DNA of 64,000 nucleotides from Kribbella caucasensis (lineage in GTDB: Bacteria > Actinomycetota > Actinomycetes > Propionibacteriales > Kribbellaceae), in assembly GCF_004361855.1 (NCBI RefSeq), contig NZ_SNWQ01000007.1, positions 124,001 through 188,000 of the forward strand. The letters are read 5' to 3'. Below, in pieces: positions 17,021-25,839 of the stretch (position 1 is its first letter; each line of letters begins with the position of its first letter). Below the pieces are notes generated by a model. It ran no database searches. It saw nothing but the letters and a program-made list of their open reading frames with translations, and was not told where the DNA came from. The translations under genes and the position numbers were made by a program.

Positions 17021-18076
17021 TCAGCTGGCCGGCAGCGGGTGCGGAGGCCGATCGATGGTCGGTCGGCCGACCAGATTCGCGATCCCCATGGCGAGGTCGT
17101 AGCGTGGCCGCCAGCCGAGCTCCCGTCGGATCCGCGCGGATGACGCCGTGATGTGCCGGACATCGCCGAGCCTGTACTGCCCGGTGACCACCGGATCCGG
17201 ACCGCCGTAGGCCCGCGAGAGTTCGCCCGCCAGATCTCCGATCGTCCGAACCGTTCCGCTCCCCACGTTGTACGCGGCGACCTGGGGGTGATCCGCGATC
17301 GCCGCAGCTGTCACGGCTGAGGCGACATCACGGACGTGGACGAAATCGCGACGCTGGCGTCCGTCCTCGAACACCTTCGGCGCCTCGCCGCGTTCCAGTG
17401 CGGACCGGAACAACGCCGCCACCCCCGCGTACGGCGTATCGCGTGGCATCCCTGGTCCGTACACGTTGTGGAACCGCATCGACGCGACCCGGCCGCCGGT
17501 CTCCCGGGCCCAGGCGGAGGCGAGGTGTTCCCCGGTCAGCTTGGACGCCGCGTACGCGTTGCGCGGATCGAGTCTGGCGTCCTCGTCGACCAGCCCGGGC
17601 CGCAACGATTCGCCACAGTGCGGGCAAGGTGGTTCGAAGTTACCCGCCTCCAGGTCGGCGATCCGGCGCGGTCCCGGCCCGACGACTCCGTGCTCGGCGC
17701 ACTCGTACCGGCCCTCGCCGTACACCACCATCGAGCTGGCGTAGACCAGTCGCCGGACGTTCTCGTGCGCCATCTCCTTGAGCAGGACCGCCGTACCGAG
17801 GCTGTTGCTGCCGACGTAGTCGTCGAGGTCGTCGAGATCGACCCCGAGCCCGACCTTCGCCGCCAGATGGACCAGCACATCCACACCCGCCAACGCCTTC
17901 CGCACGGCCTCGGCGTCCCGGACGTCGGCCACGATCAGGTCGTCCAGTACGACCGTCTCGCGGTGAACGTCAGAGCGGAGCGAATCCAACACCGTGACGT
18001 CGTGGCCCTCGGCAACGAGCAGGGTGCGCACGTGCCGTCCGATGAACCCGGCACCACCGGTGAGCAGGACCTTCAC
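17021..18076 (-). CDS. NAD-dependent sugar-nucleotide epimerase/dehydratase with zinc-ribbon insert
   Basis: 351 residues from the GTG at 18076, which overlaps the upstream stop as GTGA. It is an extended short-chain dehydrogenase: LLTGGAGFIG binds NAD, HLAAKVG follows, SSMVVYGEG holds the catalytic Ser region and NAYAASKLTGEHL supplies Tyr and Lys. Between these, about residues 123-155, lies an insert with YECAEHG and PPCPHCGESL whose Cys/His residues could bind zinc. A similar cysteine insert is known in dTDP-L-rhamnose 4-epimerase-type enzymes. It should change the configuration of a nucleotide sugar in the cytoplasm; the exact sugar is inferred only. Confidence 0.88.
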   Translation of the reverse strand: MKVLLTGGAGFIGRHVRTLLVAEGHDVTVLDSLRSDVHRETVVLDDLIVADVRDAEAVRKALAGVDVLVHLAAKVGLGVDLDDLDDYVGSNSLGTAVLLKEMAHENVRRLVYASSMVVYGEGRYECAEHGVVGPGPRRIADLEAGNFEPPCPHCGESLRPGLVDEDARLDPRNAYAASKLTGEHLASAWARETGGRVASMRFHNVYGPGMPRDTPYAGVAALFRSALERGEAPKVFEDGRQRRDFVHVRDVASAVTAAAIADHPQVAAYNVGSGTVRTIGDLAGELSRAYGGPDPVVTGQYRLGDVRHITASSARIRRELGWRPRYDLAMGIANLVGRPTIDRPPHPLPAS

Positions 18077-18867
18077 CAGAGGTTCTCCGCTGCCGTGCCG
18101 TCGAGCGAGTGACGGCAGGCGCAGTCCGTATCGGGCTTGGGCAACTGACCGATCACGTCGGTAAGCAACGCCTTGAGCTTGTCGATGCTGCGGGCAAACA
18201 CCTCGAACACCTCCGCCTGGGTGACACCCTCGCCTGCGACGACCCCCGCATCGTGGTCGGTGACCACCGCGATCGACGTGTAGCAGAGCGCCAGCTCGCG
18301 AGCGATCGACGCCTCCGGAGCACCGGTCATGCCGACCACGGACCACCCCTGGGCCGCATGCCACTGGGATTCCGCGCGAGTCGAGAACCGTGGCCCGTTG
18401 ATCACCACCATCGTTCCGCTGGAAGCCAAGGAGCCGTTGCCTGCGGCAATCACAGCGGCCCGGCCGGTAGCGCAGTACGGATCGGCGGGGGAAGTGTGCG
18501 CGACGGGCCGCGGCGGACCGTCGTACAGGGTGTGCTCGCGGCCCCAGGTGCGGTCGACGTACTGGTCGGGGACGACGATCGTGCCGGGGCCGAGCTCGGG
18601 GCGCAGCGAGCCGACGGCGCACGGGCCGAGGACCTGGCGGACGCCGAGCGAGTGCAGAGCCCAGAGGTTGGCGCGGTAGTTCACCCGGTGTGGTGGGAGC
18701 CGATGGTCGGCGCCGTGCCGGGGGATGAAGGCGACCTCCCGGCCGTTCACCTGGCCGACGACAGGCGGCTCGCTCGGCGGGCCGAACGGGGTCTCGACCG
18801 GCACTGTGCGAGCGCCGTCGAGGAAGGAGTAGAAGCCGGAACCACCGATCACACCGATCTCAGCCAT
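18073..18867 (-). CDS. mtnP: S-methyl-5'-thioadenosine (or thioinosine) phosphorylase
   Basis: 264 residues, ATG at 18867, normal length for the family. It has the phosphate-binding GGSGFYSFLD start, FIPRHGADH, HRVNYRANLWAL, GPCAVGSL, and the substrate loop SVVGMTGAPEASIARELALCY. The C-terminus keeps a Cys-rich tail (DTDCACRHSLDGT). The enzyme cleaves 5'-methylthioadenosine, a by-product of polyamine and quorum-signal synthesis, to adenine (or hypoxanthine) and a sugar phosphate for methionine salvage. Its stop overlaps the epimerase start, an unexpected partner for salvage. It is divergent from the LemA-like gene. Confidence 0.92.
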   Translation of the reverse strand: MAEIGVIGGSGFYSFLDGARTVPVETPFGPPSEPPVVGQVNGREVAFIPRHGADHRLPPHRVNYRANLWALHSLGVRQVLGPCAVGSLRPELGPGTIVVPDQYVDRTWGREHTLYDGPPRPVAHTSPADPYCATGRAAVIAAGNGSLASSGTMVVINGPRFSTRAESQWHAAQGWSVVGMTGAPEASIARELALCYTSIAVVTDHDAGVVAGEGVTQAEVFEVFARSIDKLKALLTDVIGQLPKPDTDCACRHSLDGTAAENLW

Positions 18868-18945
18868 GCTTCCGACCCTAGAAGCGACGACCCGTCCGGT
18901 GACCCGATCCAGCCGAACCGTCAGCGCTCCGTAATCGATGGTCGA

Positions 18946-19443
18946 ATGGGTGGTGTGGAACTGTCCGGGGTGCTTCTGCTGGTGGGCGCGATGACGTTGC
19001 TGCTGCTCGTTTGCTACGGGAGCTGGACGGCGGGCCGGCTGGATCGGTTGCATCATCGGGTGGCGACGGCCCGGGCCAGGCTGGAGACGGAGCTGTCCCG
19101 GCGGTCGGCGTTGGTGGCCGAGCTGGCGGGCAGTGGGGCGCTCGATCCTGCGTCGTCGTTGCTGCTGTTGGACGCGGCGCATCGGGCCAGGACCGCGACG
19201 GAGGACGAGCGCGAGCAGTGTGAGTCCGCGCTGACCCGGGCGATCGCGGCGACCGGGACGGACGTGCAACCGTGGTCGGGAGAGCTGACGGCCGCCGTAC
19301 GGCGTGTTCAGCTGGCCCGGCGGTTCCACAACGACATCGTGGTGTCGACGCGGAACTTGCGCCGTCGTCGGCTGGTGACCTGGTTCCGGTTGGCCGGGCA
19401 CGCGCCGATGCCGGCCACGATCGAACTGGAGGACGGCAGTTGA
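18946..19443 (+). CDS. LemA-like membrane-anchored protein
   Basis: 165 residues from the ATG at 18946 (GTG at 18955 possible). One N-terminal membrane helix (about 7-24, VLLLVGAMTLLLLVCYGSW) is followed by a helical domain: RLDRLHHRVATARARLETEL, RRSALVAELAG and RRFHNDIVVSTRNLRRRR, ending in VTWFRLAGHAPMPATIELED. That arrangement, with a closing F-R-x-A-G-H-A-P, is the style of actinobacterial LemA-type proteins. Function is unknown. Its stop overlaps the TTG of the sigma-factor gene as TTGA, so the two are made together, and the pairing could mean that the membrane protein influences the sigma factor. Confidence 0.72.
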   Translation: MGGVELSGVLLLVGAMTLLLLVCYGSWTAGRLDRLHHRVATARARLETELSRRSALVAELAGSGALDPASSLLLLDAAHRARTATEDEREQCESALTRAIAATGTDVQPWSGELTAAVRRVQLARRFHNDIVVSTRNLRRRRLVTWFRLAGHAPMPATIELEDGS

Positions 19444-20420
19444 TCGACGAGGCGTTCGCCGAGCAGGCGGAGAAGCACCGGCACGAACTTCGGGTGCACT
19501 GCTACCGGATGCTCGGCTCGTTCGACGACGCCGAGGACATGGTGCAGGAGACGTTCCTGCGGGCCTGGCGCGCCCGGGACGAGTTCGAGGGGCGGTCGAG
19601 TTTCCGCGCCTGGCTGTACCGGATCGCGACCAACGCCTGTATAGACGACGCCCGCCGGCCGAAGCGAGTGCTGCCACATCAGCTGGAGCCCGCGTCGTTC
19701 CCGAAGGAAGCACTCCCGGCCCGCGACGACCTGCCGTGGTTGCAGCCGATCCCGGACGTCGTCCTCGACCGGGCCGAGGAGCCTGATGCGCAGCTGATCA
19801 AGCGGGAGACGATCGAGCTCGCCTTCCTCACCGCGATCCAGCAGTTGCCGGCGCGGCAGCGGGCGGTACTGATCTTCCGTGACGTGCTCGGCTGGCCGGC
19901 GAAGGAGACCGCCGAACTGCTCGACCTGACTGTTGCCTCGGTCAACAGTGCCCTGCAACGCGCCCGCCCGGTACTACGGGACCACCTGCCGCCGCATCGC
20001 ACCGAGTGGGCTCCTTCCGGGGATCCGACCGCGGAGGAGCAGGCGTTGCTCGCGAAGTACATGGAAGCGTTTGAGAACGGGGACGCTCCGGCTGTGGCCG
20101 CGTTGATGCATGAGGACGTGCGGATCACGATGCCGCCGTACCCGTTCTGGTTCTTCGGGCGGGACGTGGCCGAGCAGGTCTGGGCGGCCAACTTCGAACC
20201 GGGCGGACCGGACAACCGCGGCGACTGGCGGTTCGTGGTCACCGGCGTCAACCGTCAGCCTGCGCTCGCGGGATACCTGCGCGTCCCGGGCGACACGCTG
20301 TACCGGCCGTTCGGCTTCGACGTGTTCCGGATCGAGGACGGCCTGATCGCCGAGCTGACCGCCTTCGAGATCACCGACTTCGCCCGCTTCGGCCTGCCGG
20401 ATCACTTGGCGTCGGCGTAG
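19440..20420 (+). CDS. ECF-type sigma factor with SnoaL-like C-terminal domain
   Basis: 326 residues from the TTG at 19440, supported by GGAGGA six bases upstream and overlap with the previous stop. Region 2 is at about 22-85 (CYRMLGSFDDAEDMVQETFL, FRAWLYRIATNACID), region 4 at about 140-185 (QQLPARQRAVLIFRDVLGW, VNSALQRAR). Residues about 205-326 form an NTF2/SnoaL-like domain (KYMEAFENGDAPAVAALMHE, FDVFRIEDGLIAEL). It resembles the sigma-70 subgroup of about 325 residues (TIGR02960-like), in which the C-terminal domain is thought to control activity in place of a separate anti-sigma. Its 3' end overlaps the convergent polymerase gene by 19 bases. Confidence 0.9.
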   Translation: MIDEAFAEQAEKHRHELRVHCYRMLGSFDDAEDMVQETFLRAWRARDEFEGRSSFRAWLYRIATNACIDDARRPKRVLPHQLEPASFPKEALPARDDLPWLQPIPDVVLDRAEEPDAQLIKRETIELAFLTAIQQLPARQRAVLIFRDVLGWPAKETAELLDLTVASVNSALQRARPVLRDHLPPHRTEWAPSGDPTAEEQALLAKYMEAFENGDAPAVAALMHEDVRITMPPYPFWFFGRDVAEQVWAANFEPGGPDNRGDWRFVVTGVNRQPALAGYLRVPGDTLYRPFGFDVFRIEDGLIAELTAFEITDFARFGLPDHLASA

Positions 20421-22057
20421 CTCTCCACGATCGCGGTGCTGAACGGGAAGCGGGTCGGCGTCGCGCCGAAGGTGATCCGGCCGGCCAGGTCGCCGGCGGC
20501 CTGGATCGCGGTGGCGACCTGGTCGGCCTCGGCCGCGGGGCAGTGCACGATGACCTCGTCGTGCTGGAAGAAGACCAGCTCGGCCTGCAGCGTCGTGATG
20601 GACTGCCGGAGCGCGGCCATCATCAACAGCGCCCAGTCGGCGGCGCTGCCCTGGACGACGAAGTTCCGGGTGAACCGGCCGCGGGCCCGGGCATGTCGGC
20701 CGTCCACCTGCGGCTCGTCGGCGGGTGGTCCCTCCAGCATCGCCTCGTCCAGCCGGGAACCGCTCGGCGGACACGTCCGGCCGAGCCAGGTCCGGACCAG
20801 GCGGCCCTCTTCGCCGGCCCGGGCGGCGTCGTCCACGAACCCGACCGCCAGCGGGAACCGCTTCCGCAGCATGGCCAGGTTCTTCAGCCCGTCGCCCGAG
20901 GTCTGCCCGTAGATCGCGCCGAGGACGGCGAGCTTGGCCATCGCGCGGTCACCCGAGAACGCCTTGTCCGACACGGCCTTGTACAGATCGCCGGAATCGC
21001 CCGCGACCTCCATCAGCCCGGGATCCCGCGAGATCGCGGCCAGCACCCGCGGTTCCAGCTGGGACGCGTCCGCGACGACCAGCCGCCAGCCGGGATCGGC
21101 GACCACCGCGCGGCGGATCACCTTCGGGATCTGCAGCCCGCCACCACCGTTCGTCACCCAGCGCCCCGACACGGTCCCGCCAGGCACGAACCCAGGACGG
21201 AACCGGCCGTCGTGGACCCAGTCGTGCAACCAGCTCCAGCCGTTCGCGGTGTAGATCCGGTAGAGCTTCTTGTACTCGACCAGCGGCTCGACCGCCGGAT
21301 GGTCGATCGTCTCCAGCTCCCATCGCCGGGTCGAGGTCAGCTGGTACCCCGCCTGCTTGAACGCCTTGAGCACATCGGCCGGCAGATCGGGCCGCACCCG
21401 CCGCCCGAACGCCGCGGACACCTGGTCGGCCAGCTCGGTCAGCCGCCGCGGTTCACCCGTCCCGCCGAACCGCTCGCCGAGCATCTCGGTCAGCACGGCC
21501 CGATGCGTCTCCGCGCTCCACGGCAACCCGGCCCGGTCCATCTCGGCGGCGATCAGCATCCCGGACGACTCCGAGGCGGTCAGCAGCCGCATCCGATCCG
21601 GGTACTCCGATTCCTGATGCCGGCGCACCTGATCGGCGTACACCTCGAGCATCGCCTCGAACGCGATGGGCTCTGCCTCGAGCTCGAACAACGACGACTG
21701 CTCACCCGGTACGATGCCCCGCATCGGCGGATCCACCGGCACCGGCGCACCCGTCAACCGTGCCCACGCCGCAGCGGCCGACCGGGGCTCCCCGAGCCGC
21801 CCTTCATGCCCGAGCAGCAACACCTCCGCGCACTCGATGTCGTAACACCGCTCCACCCGTACTCCGGCCGCGAGCAACCGCGGGTAGATCTCGGCCGTCG
21901 ACCGCCACACCCACCGACTGACGTGTGGCCGCGACACGACGGACGTGGCGAGGTCGGGCTCCCGCAGTACGGCGCCGGCGGGCCGGCCGTCAGCCCGCAA
22001 CGCGACCAGCTCAGCCCCACCTCCCGCAACCGGCGCGATCGCCCACCTCTCGTCCAC
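20402..22057 (-). CDS. PolA-type DNA polymerase without 5' nuclease (3'-5' exonuclease/polymerase family)
   Basis: 551 residues from the GTG at 22057. The polymerase half has motif A VVADASQLEPRVLA, motif B AMAKLAVLGAIYGQTSG and motif C FFQHDEVIVHC, with the catalytic Asp, Lys/Tyr and Asp-Glu in place. The N-terminal ~170 residues correspond to the exonuclease domain (YDIECAEVLLLGHEG), but clear metal-binding DxE residues are hard to see, so proofreading may be weak or absent. There is no 5'-3' nuclease domain, unlike full PolA of about 900 residues. It is likely an accessory repair polymerase in addition to a normal polA elsewhere. A nested inverted repeat lies upstream of its start. Confidence 0.88.
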   Translation of the reverse strand: MDERWAIAPVAGGGAELVALRADGRPAGAVLREPDLATSVVSRPHVSRWVWRSTAEIYPRLLAAGVRVERCYDIECAEVLLLGHEGRLGEPRSAAAAWARLTGAPVPVDPPMRGIVPGEQSSLFELEAEPIAFEAMLEVYADQVRRHQESEYPDRMRLLTASESSGMLIAAEMDRAGLPWSAETHRAVLTEMLGERFGGTGEPRRLTELADQVSAAFGRRVRPDLPADVLKAFKQAGYQLTSTRRWELETIDHPAVEPLVEYKKLYRIYTANGWSWLHDWVHDGRFRPGFVPGGTVSGRWVTNGGGGLQIPKVIRRAVVADPGWRLVVADASQLEPRVLAAISRDPGLMEVAGDSGDLYKAVSDKAFSGDRAMAKLAVLGAIYGQTSGDGLKNLAMLRKRFPLAVGFVDDAARAGEEGRLVRTWLGRTCPPSGSRLDEAMLEGPPADEPQVDGRHARARGRFTRNFVVQGSAADWALLMMAALRQSITTLQAELVFFQHDEVIVHCPAAEADQVATAIQAAGDLAGRITFGATPTRFPFSTAIVESYADAK

Positions 22058-22117
22058 ACCCGCATCCTGACACCCGGCACCGACCTTTCCACGCAGAGCG
22101 GTCCGCGCCTCCGCACT

Positions 22118-22244
22118 TTGAGCACCCACCAGCCACATTTCCCGCCGCTGGACGACCACCCCGTGCCCAAGGTCCGCCTCTCCGCGCACTTTGGGCACCG
22201 GCCGGTCGCCGCGTGGGTCAGGAGGTGGCTGGTGGGTGCTCAAG
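22118..22244. repeat. Nested inverted repeat between the secreted protein gene and the polymerase gene
   Basis: TTGAGCACCCACCAGCCAC (22118-22136) is repeated as its exact reverse complement at 22226-22244, 19 of 19 bases, 89 bases apart. Inside it, GTGCCCAA (22163-22170) pairs with TTGGGCAC (22191-22198). Parts of the left and inner segments are also imperfect direct repeats (GCACTTTGAGCACC, GCACTTTGGGCACC). There is no T tract. It could be a terminator for the leftward secreted-protein gene, a regulatory site for the polymerase, or a small mobile repeat. Confidence 0.75.
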
Positions 22245-22255
22245 GTGGATTGGGG

Positions 22256-22759
22256 TCAGAGGCGGCTGCACTGGTCCTGCTTGTTGCCGCCGACGATGTT
22301 GCCGGTGCCGGTCGGCGCGGGGATGTTGGACTTGCACTGCAGGTTGCCGTTGACGCGGTTGTAGCTGAAGTTCTGCGTGCCGCGGTTGGTGAACGACTGG
22401 ATGTCGCCCTTGACCTGGTTGGAGCGCAGCGACGCGGTCCGGCCCTGCTTGAGCTGGACGCTGCCGCCGACGGTGCTGGCGTAGAGGTAGACGTGGGCGT
22501 GGCCCTCGGCCTGGACGTTGCCGTTCACCCGGGCCGCCACAGTGCTGAGCTTGGCCGTCCGCTCGACCTTGACCGTGCCCTTGACCGTGGTCCGGTTCAG
22601 CACGCAGCTGGCGCCGGCCGGGACCCGGACGTTGTCGACGGTGACCGCACCCAGGGTGCCGCGGCAGACACGTTCCTCCGCGTGGGCGACCGGCGCCGTG
22701 AACGCGCCGGCGGCCAGTGCCAGGGTGCCCGCGCCGGCCACGATGATGGAGCGTTTCAT
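22256..22759 (-). CDS. Secreted beta-helix-like repeat protein
   Basis: 167 residues from the ATG at 22759, with GGAGGA six bases upstream. A Sec signal peptide is clear: KRSIIV, a Leu/Ala core (AGAGTLALAAGAFTA) and a likely cut after AHA. The mature part repeats a VxGxVxxxxxAxLxxxxxxVxG rhythm (VKGTVKVERTAKL, VNGNVQAEGHA, VGGSVQLKQGRTA, VKGDIQSF, VNGNLQC), which suggests a small stacked beta structure. Cys residues near both ends may form a disulfide. Function is unknown; similar short secreted proteins occur in streptomycete-type bacteria. It is monocistronic and divergent from the MocR-type regulator. Confidence 0.78.
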   Translation of the reverse strand: MKRSIIVAGAGTLALAAGAFTAPVAHAEERVCRGTLGAVTVDNVRVPAGASCVLNRTTVKGTVKVERTAKLSTVAARVNGNVQAEGHAHVYLYASTVGGSVQLKQGRTASLRSNQVKGDIQSFTNRGTQNFSYNRVNGNLQCKSNIPAPTGTGNIVGGNKQDQCSRL

Positions 22760-22908
22760 GATGTCCTCCGTGGTCTGGCCGGCCCTTCCGGCCGGCTCAC
22801 GGAACACTCTCGGCGGCCAGCATGAGAGCACCGTGAAGGGTTGATGAGAGTGGCTTCATCCGCCACCCGGCGACGAGCCCGTCAGGCCAGTTGTGGAAGA
22901 CTGGACTC

Positions 22909-24264
22909 ATGTGGCGGGGGAGTGATCTGGACCCGGCGGACGGGACGAAGACCGAGCAGGTCGAGGCGCTGGTACTGCGCCGGATCGAGCGCGGCGACCT
23001 CTCGATCGGTTCGAGACTGCCGTCCGAACGCGTCCTGGCCGAACGACTCGAGGTCAGCCGCGTCACCGTCGTACGGGCTTTGGATCAACTGAGGGCGGAC
23101 GGGGTCCTGGAGACCAGGCGCGGTTCGGGAACGCATGTGCGGCCGCTCGATCGATTGCTGGATCCGATCGCGCCTGCGTCGACGGTGACGGCTGGGGATC
23201 AGCCGGTGCTGGATCTGCGGTTCGCGACCACGGCCGCTCCGCATGACGTTGCCGAGGTCGCCGCGCAGATCATCGCGGATGGGTTGCCGCAGGCAATGGG
23301 TGGCGACGGCCCACCACCGGGTGGATCTCTCGAGCTCCGTACTGCGCTTGCGGAGCGGCTGACCGTCGAAGGGGTGCCGACCGAACCGGGGCAACTCACC
23401 CTCACCGTCGGCGCGGCTGCTGGACTCAACGCGGCCCTGGCCGGACTGGATCTCGGTCCCGGAGTCGCCATCACCGAGACCCCGACGTACCCGGCCGCCT
23501 TCGACCTGCTGCGCAACCACCGGCTGGACGTGGTCGGCTGGCCGGCCGGGGTGTGGGACACGGATCAGTTGGCGCATCTGTGCCGCCGCCACAAACCCCG
23601 CGTGATCTACCTGCAGGCGGACAACCACAACCCGACGGGGTTGAGCCTGCCGTCAGACCGTCGTACGGCGGTCGTCGAGATCGCGCGGAAGTACGGAGCC
23701 GCACTGATCAGCGACGAGACCATGCGGCCGTTGTGGCTCGCCGGGGGGAAGCAGGCCGACCCGCTGAGCCGCTACCCGCGCACCGTGAGTGTGGGCTCGC
23801 TCAGCAAGACGGTCTGGGGTGGGCTGCGAGTTGGCTGGGTGCGAACGGGACGGCAGTTGCGCAGGAGGATCAACACCGCCGCGCAGTTGAGTGTGACCTC
23901 GCCGAGCGCCCTGGACGACCTGCTGGCGCTGGCGATCCTCGATCGGCTGGACAGGGTGATCTCCCGGCGTAAGACCCGGCTGCGGGCGAACCTGGCCGCT
24001 CTGGAGACCGGGTTGAAGACGTTGCCCGGGGTGGCCTGGCCGACGCCGACCGGTGGGATGACCTTGTGGCTGGAGCTGACCGATGTCCGGGCCCGGCGGG
24101 TGCTGGAGGCGGCCCGGGAGCAGGGCCTGCTGCTGGGTGCCGGCGACCTGTTCACGCCCGACGGGACCGACCGGCGGCACCTGCGGATCCCGTTCACCGC
24201 GCCCCCGGCCACGCTCCGGCTGGTGGTCTCCCGGCTCGGTACGGCGCTGGCTCAGTCCAGTTGA
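22909..24264 (+). CDS. MocR-type regulator (GntR winged helix + aminotransferase), probable PdxR
   Basis: 451 residues from the ATG at 22909. Residues about 12-80 are a GntR winged helix ([33 protein letters not shown]). The remainder is a fold type I aminotransferase domain with DNHNPTG and the PLP lysine Lys300 in [12 protein letters not shown]. In this family PLP is the sensed ligand rather than a reaction cofactor. The next gene is pdxS, and PdxR regulators are known to sit beside pdxST and control it, so I infer the same role. Here it runs in the same direction as pdxS; in several known cases it is divergent. Confidence 0.88.
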   Translation: MWRGSDLDPADGTKTEQVEALVLRRIERGDLSIGSRLPSERVLAERLEVSRVTVVRALDQLRADGVLETRRGSGTHVRPLDRLLDPIAPASTVTAGDQPVLDLRFATTAAPHDVAEVAAQIIADGLPQAMGGDGPPPGGSLELRTALAERLTVEGVPTEPGQLTLTVGAAAGLNAALAGLDLGPGVAITETPTYPAAFDLLRNHRLDVVGWPAGVWDTDQLAHLCRRHKPRVIYLQADNHNPTGLSLPSDRRTAVVEIARKYGAALISDETMRPLWLAGGKQADPLSRYPRTVSVGSLSKTVWGGLRVGWVRTGRQLRRRINTAAQLSVTSPSALDDLLALAILDRLDRVISRRKTRLRANLAALETGLKTLPGVAWPTPTGGMTLWLELTDVRARRVLEAAREQGLLLGAGDLFTPDGTDRRHLRIPFTAPPATLRLVVSRLGTALAQSS

Positions 24265-24300
24265 TCCGAGGTGGACTGAATGTACGGCGGGTCCGCGCCC

Positions 24301-24306
24301 TAGGCT
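24301..24306 (+). promoter_or_regulatory. Possible -10 hexamer for pdxS
   Basis: TAGGCT lies 43 bases upstream of the pdxS start in the short gap after the MocR gene, and matches the usual actinobacterial -10 pattern (TAgnnT). No convincing -35 at 17-18 bases was found. It would let pdxS be transcribed separately from its presumed regulator. Confidence 0.35.
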
Positions 24307-24349
24307 GGTTCCCGTGGGACGCAGCTGGGACGAAAGCCAGGAGGAAGCA

Positions 24350-25255
24350 GTGACCGAGAACCCGACCACCCAGAACCAGACCGGCACCGCCAAGGTGAAG
24401 CGCGGCATGGCCGAGATGCTCAAGGGCGGCGTGATCATGGACGTCGTGACGCCGGAGCAGGCGAAGATCGCCGAGGATGCCGGCGCCGTCGCGGTGATGG
24501 CACTGGAGCGGGTTCCGGCCGACATCCGGGCCCAGGGCGGCGTGTCCCGGATGAGCGACCCGGACATGATCGACGGCATCATCAGCACCGTCTCGATCCC
24601 GGTGATGGCCAAGGCCCGGATCGGTCACTTCGTCGAGGCCCAGGTGCTGCAGAGCCTCGGCGTCGACTACATCGACGAGTCCGAGGTGCTCACCCCGGCC
24701 GACTACGCCAACCACATCGACAAGTGGCAGTTCACCGTGCCGTTCGTCTGCGGTGCGACCAACCTGGGCGAGGCGCTGCGCCGGATCACCGAGGGCGCGG
24801 CGATGATCCGCTCCAAGGGCGAGGCCGGTACCGGTGACGTGTCCAACGCGACCACCCACATGCGGCAGATCCGGCAGGAGATCCGCAAGCTGCAGAACCT
24901 GCCCGAGGACGAGCTGTTCGTCGCGGCGAAGGAGCTGCAGGCGCCGTACGAGCTGGTCAAGGAGGTCGCCCAGCTCGGCAAGCTGCCGGTGGTGCTGTTC
25001 ACCGCGGGCGGCATCGCGACCCCGGCTGACGCCGCGATGATGATGCAACTCGGCGCCGAGGGCGTGTTCGTCGGCTCCGGCATCTTCAAGTCCGGCAACC
25101 CGGCCCAGCGCGCCGAGGCGATCGTGAAGGCGACCACCTTCTACGACGACCCGGACGTGCTCGCCAAGGTCTCCCGCGGCCTGGGCGAGGCGATGGTCGG
25201 CATCAACGTCGACGAGATCCCCCAGCCGCACCGCCTCGCCGAGCGCGGCTGGTGA
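24350..25255 (+). CDS. pdxS: Pyridoxal 5'-phosphate synthase, PdxS subunit
   Basis: 301 residues from the GTG at 24350, with AGGAGGAA just upstream. A (beta/alpha)8 enzyme that makes PLP from ribose 5-phosphate, glyceraldehyde 3-phosphate and ammonia, in a 12+12 complex with PdxT. The two catalytic lysines are present: Lys88 in [10 protein letters not shown] and Lys156 in [11 protein letters not shown], plus Asp31 in MDVVTPEQA. The phosphate-binding [13 protein letters not shown] and [12 protein letters not shown] loops are intact. The stop overlaps the next gene as GTGA. Length and motifs are fully standard. Confidence 0.98.
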   Translation: MTENPTTQNQTGTAKVKRGMAEMLKGGVIMDVVTPEQAKIAEDAGAVAVMALERVPADIRAQGGVSRMSDPDMIDGIISTVSIPVMAKARIGHFVEAQVLQSLGVDYIDESEVLTPADYANHIDKWQFTVPFVCGATNLGEALRRITEGAAMIRSKGEAGTGDVSNATTHMRQIRQEIRKLQNLPEDELFVAAKELQAPYELVKEVAQLGKLPVVLFTAGGIATPADAAMMMQLGAEGVFVGSGIFKSGNPAQRAEAIVKATTFYDDPDVLAKVSRGLGEAMVGINVDEIPQPHRLAERGW

Positions 25256-25839
25256 CGCCGACAGCAGGGCCGGATCCGGCCGATCTCGCGACCGTCGACC
25301 GGCGGACGGCCAGGGAGCTGCGCGGCCTCGCCCGCGTCCTGGTGCGGTCCGGGTACGCCGACCGCGCCGCGGTGACGGCCGCGTTGACCGAGGCCGTGCA
25401 GGAGGATGCGCCGTCTGCCGACGCCGGCACGCTGGTCCCGGAGTTGATCGGCGAGGCGCAGTCCGACCTGGCCGAGGACGCGAGCACCTGGCCGACCGAG
25501 ACCGGCCCGGACCGACTGGACGCCGTACTGGCTGAGCTGGAGTCGCGCGGTCTGGTGGTGGTTCGGTACACGTCGGACCACCACGCCGCCCGGCAGGCGT
25601 TGGAGGCTGCCGCGGATGCCAAAGGTCTGGTGTTCTTCACCGACACGGACGTCTGGCACGCGGTCGACTTCGGCATGCTCGAGCTGAAGATCTGGCACCC
25701 GGACTCGGCCAACGTCGCGCCCGGGGAGCCGCTGCTCGAGGACGTCCTGGCGCTCCTCAACGACCACGACCTCCCCGCGGTCTTCGACGAGGGCCGCATC
25801 GAGGTCACCATCACCTGGCAACGCCGGAGCGCCCTGTGA
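25252..25839 (+). CDS. DUF6891-like protein between pdxS and pdxT
   Basis: 195 residues, GTG at 25252 overlapping the pdxS stop, and its own stop overlaps the pdxT GTG, so it is locked into the operon. It is acidic and soluble. The pattern [19 protein letters not shown], then [10 protein letters not shown], then a D/W-rich strand region ([24 protein letters not shown]) resembles the DUF6891 group; that assignment is from memory of the pattern and only moderately sure. No catalytic motif is evident. Its tight placement inside the PLP synthase operon suggests a link to vitamin B6 metabolism, but nothing shows how. Confidence 0.75.
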   Translation: MTPTAGPDPADLATVDRRTARELRGLARVLVRSGYADRAAVTAALTEAVQEDAPSADAGTLVPELIGEAQSDLAEDASTWPTETGPDRLDAVLAELESRGLVVVRYTSDHHAARQALEAAADAKGLVFFTDTDVWHAVDFGMLELKIWHPDSANVAPGEPLLEDVLALLNDHDLPAVFDEGRIEVTITWQRRSAL

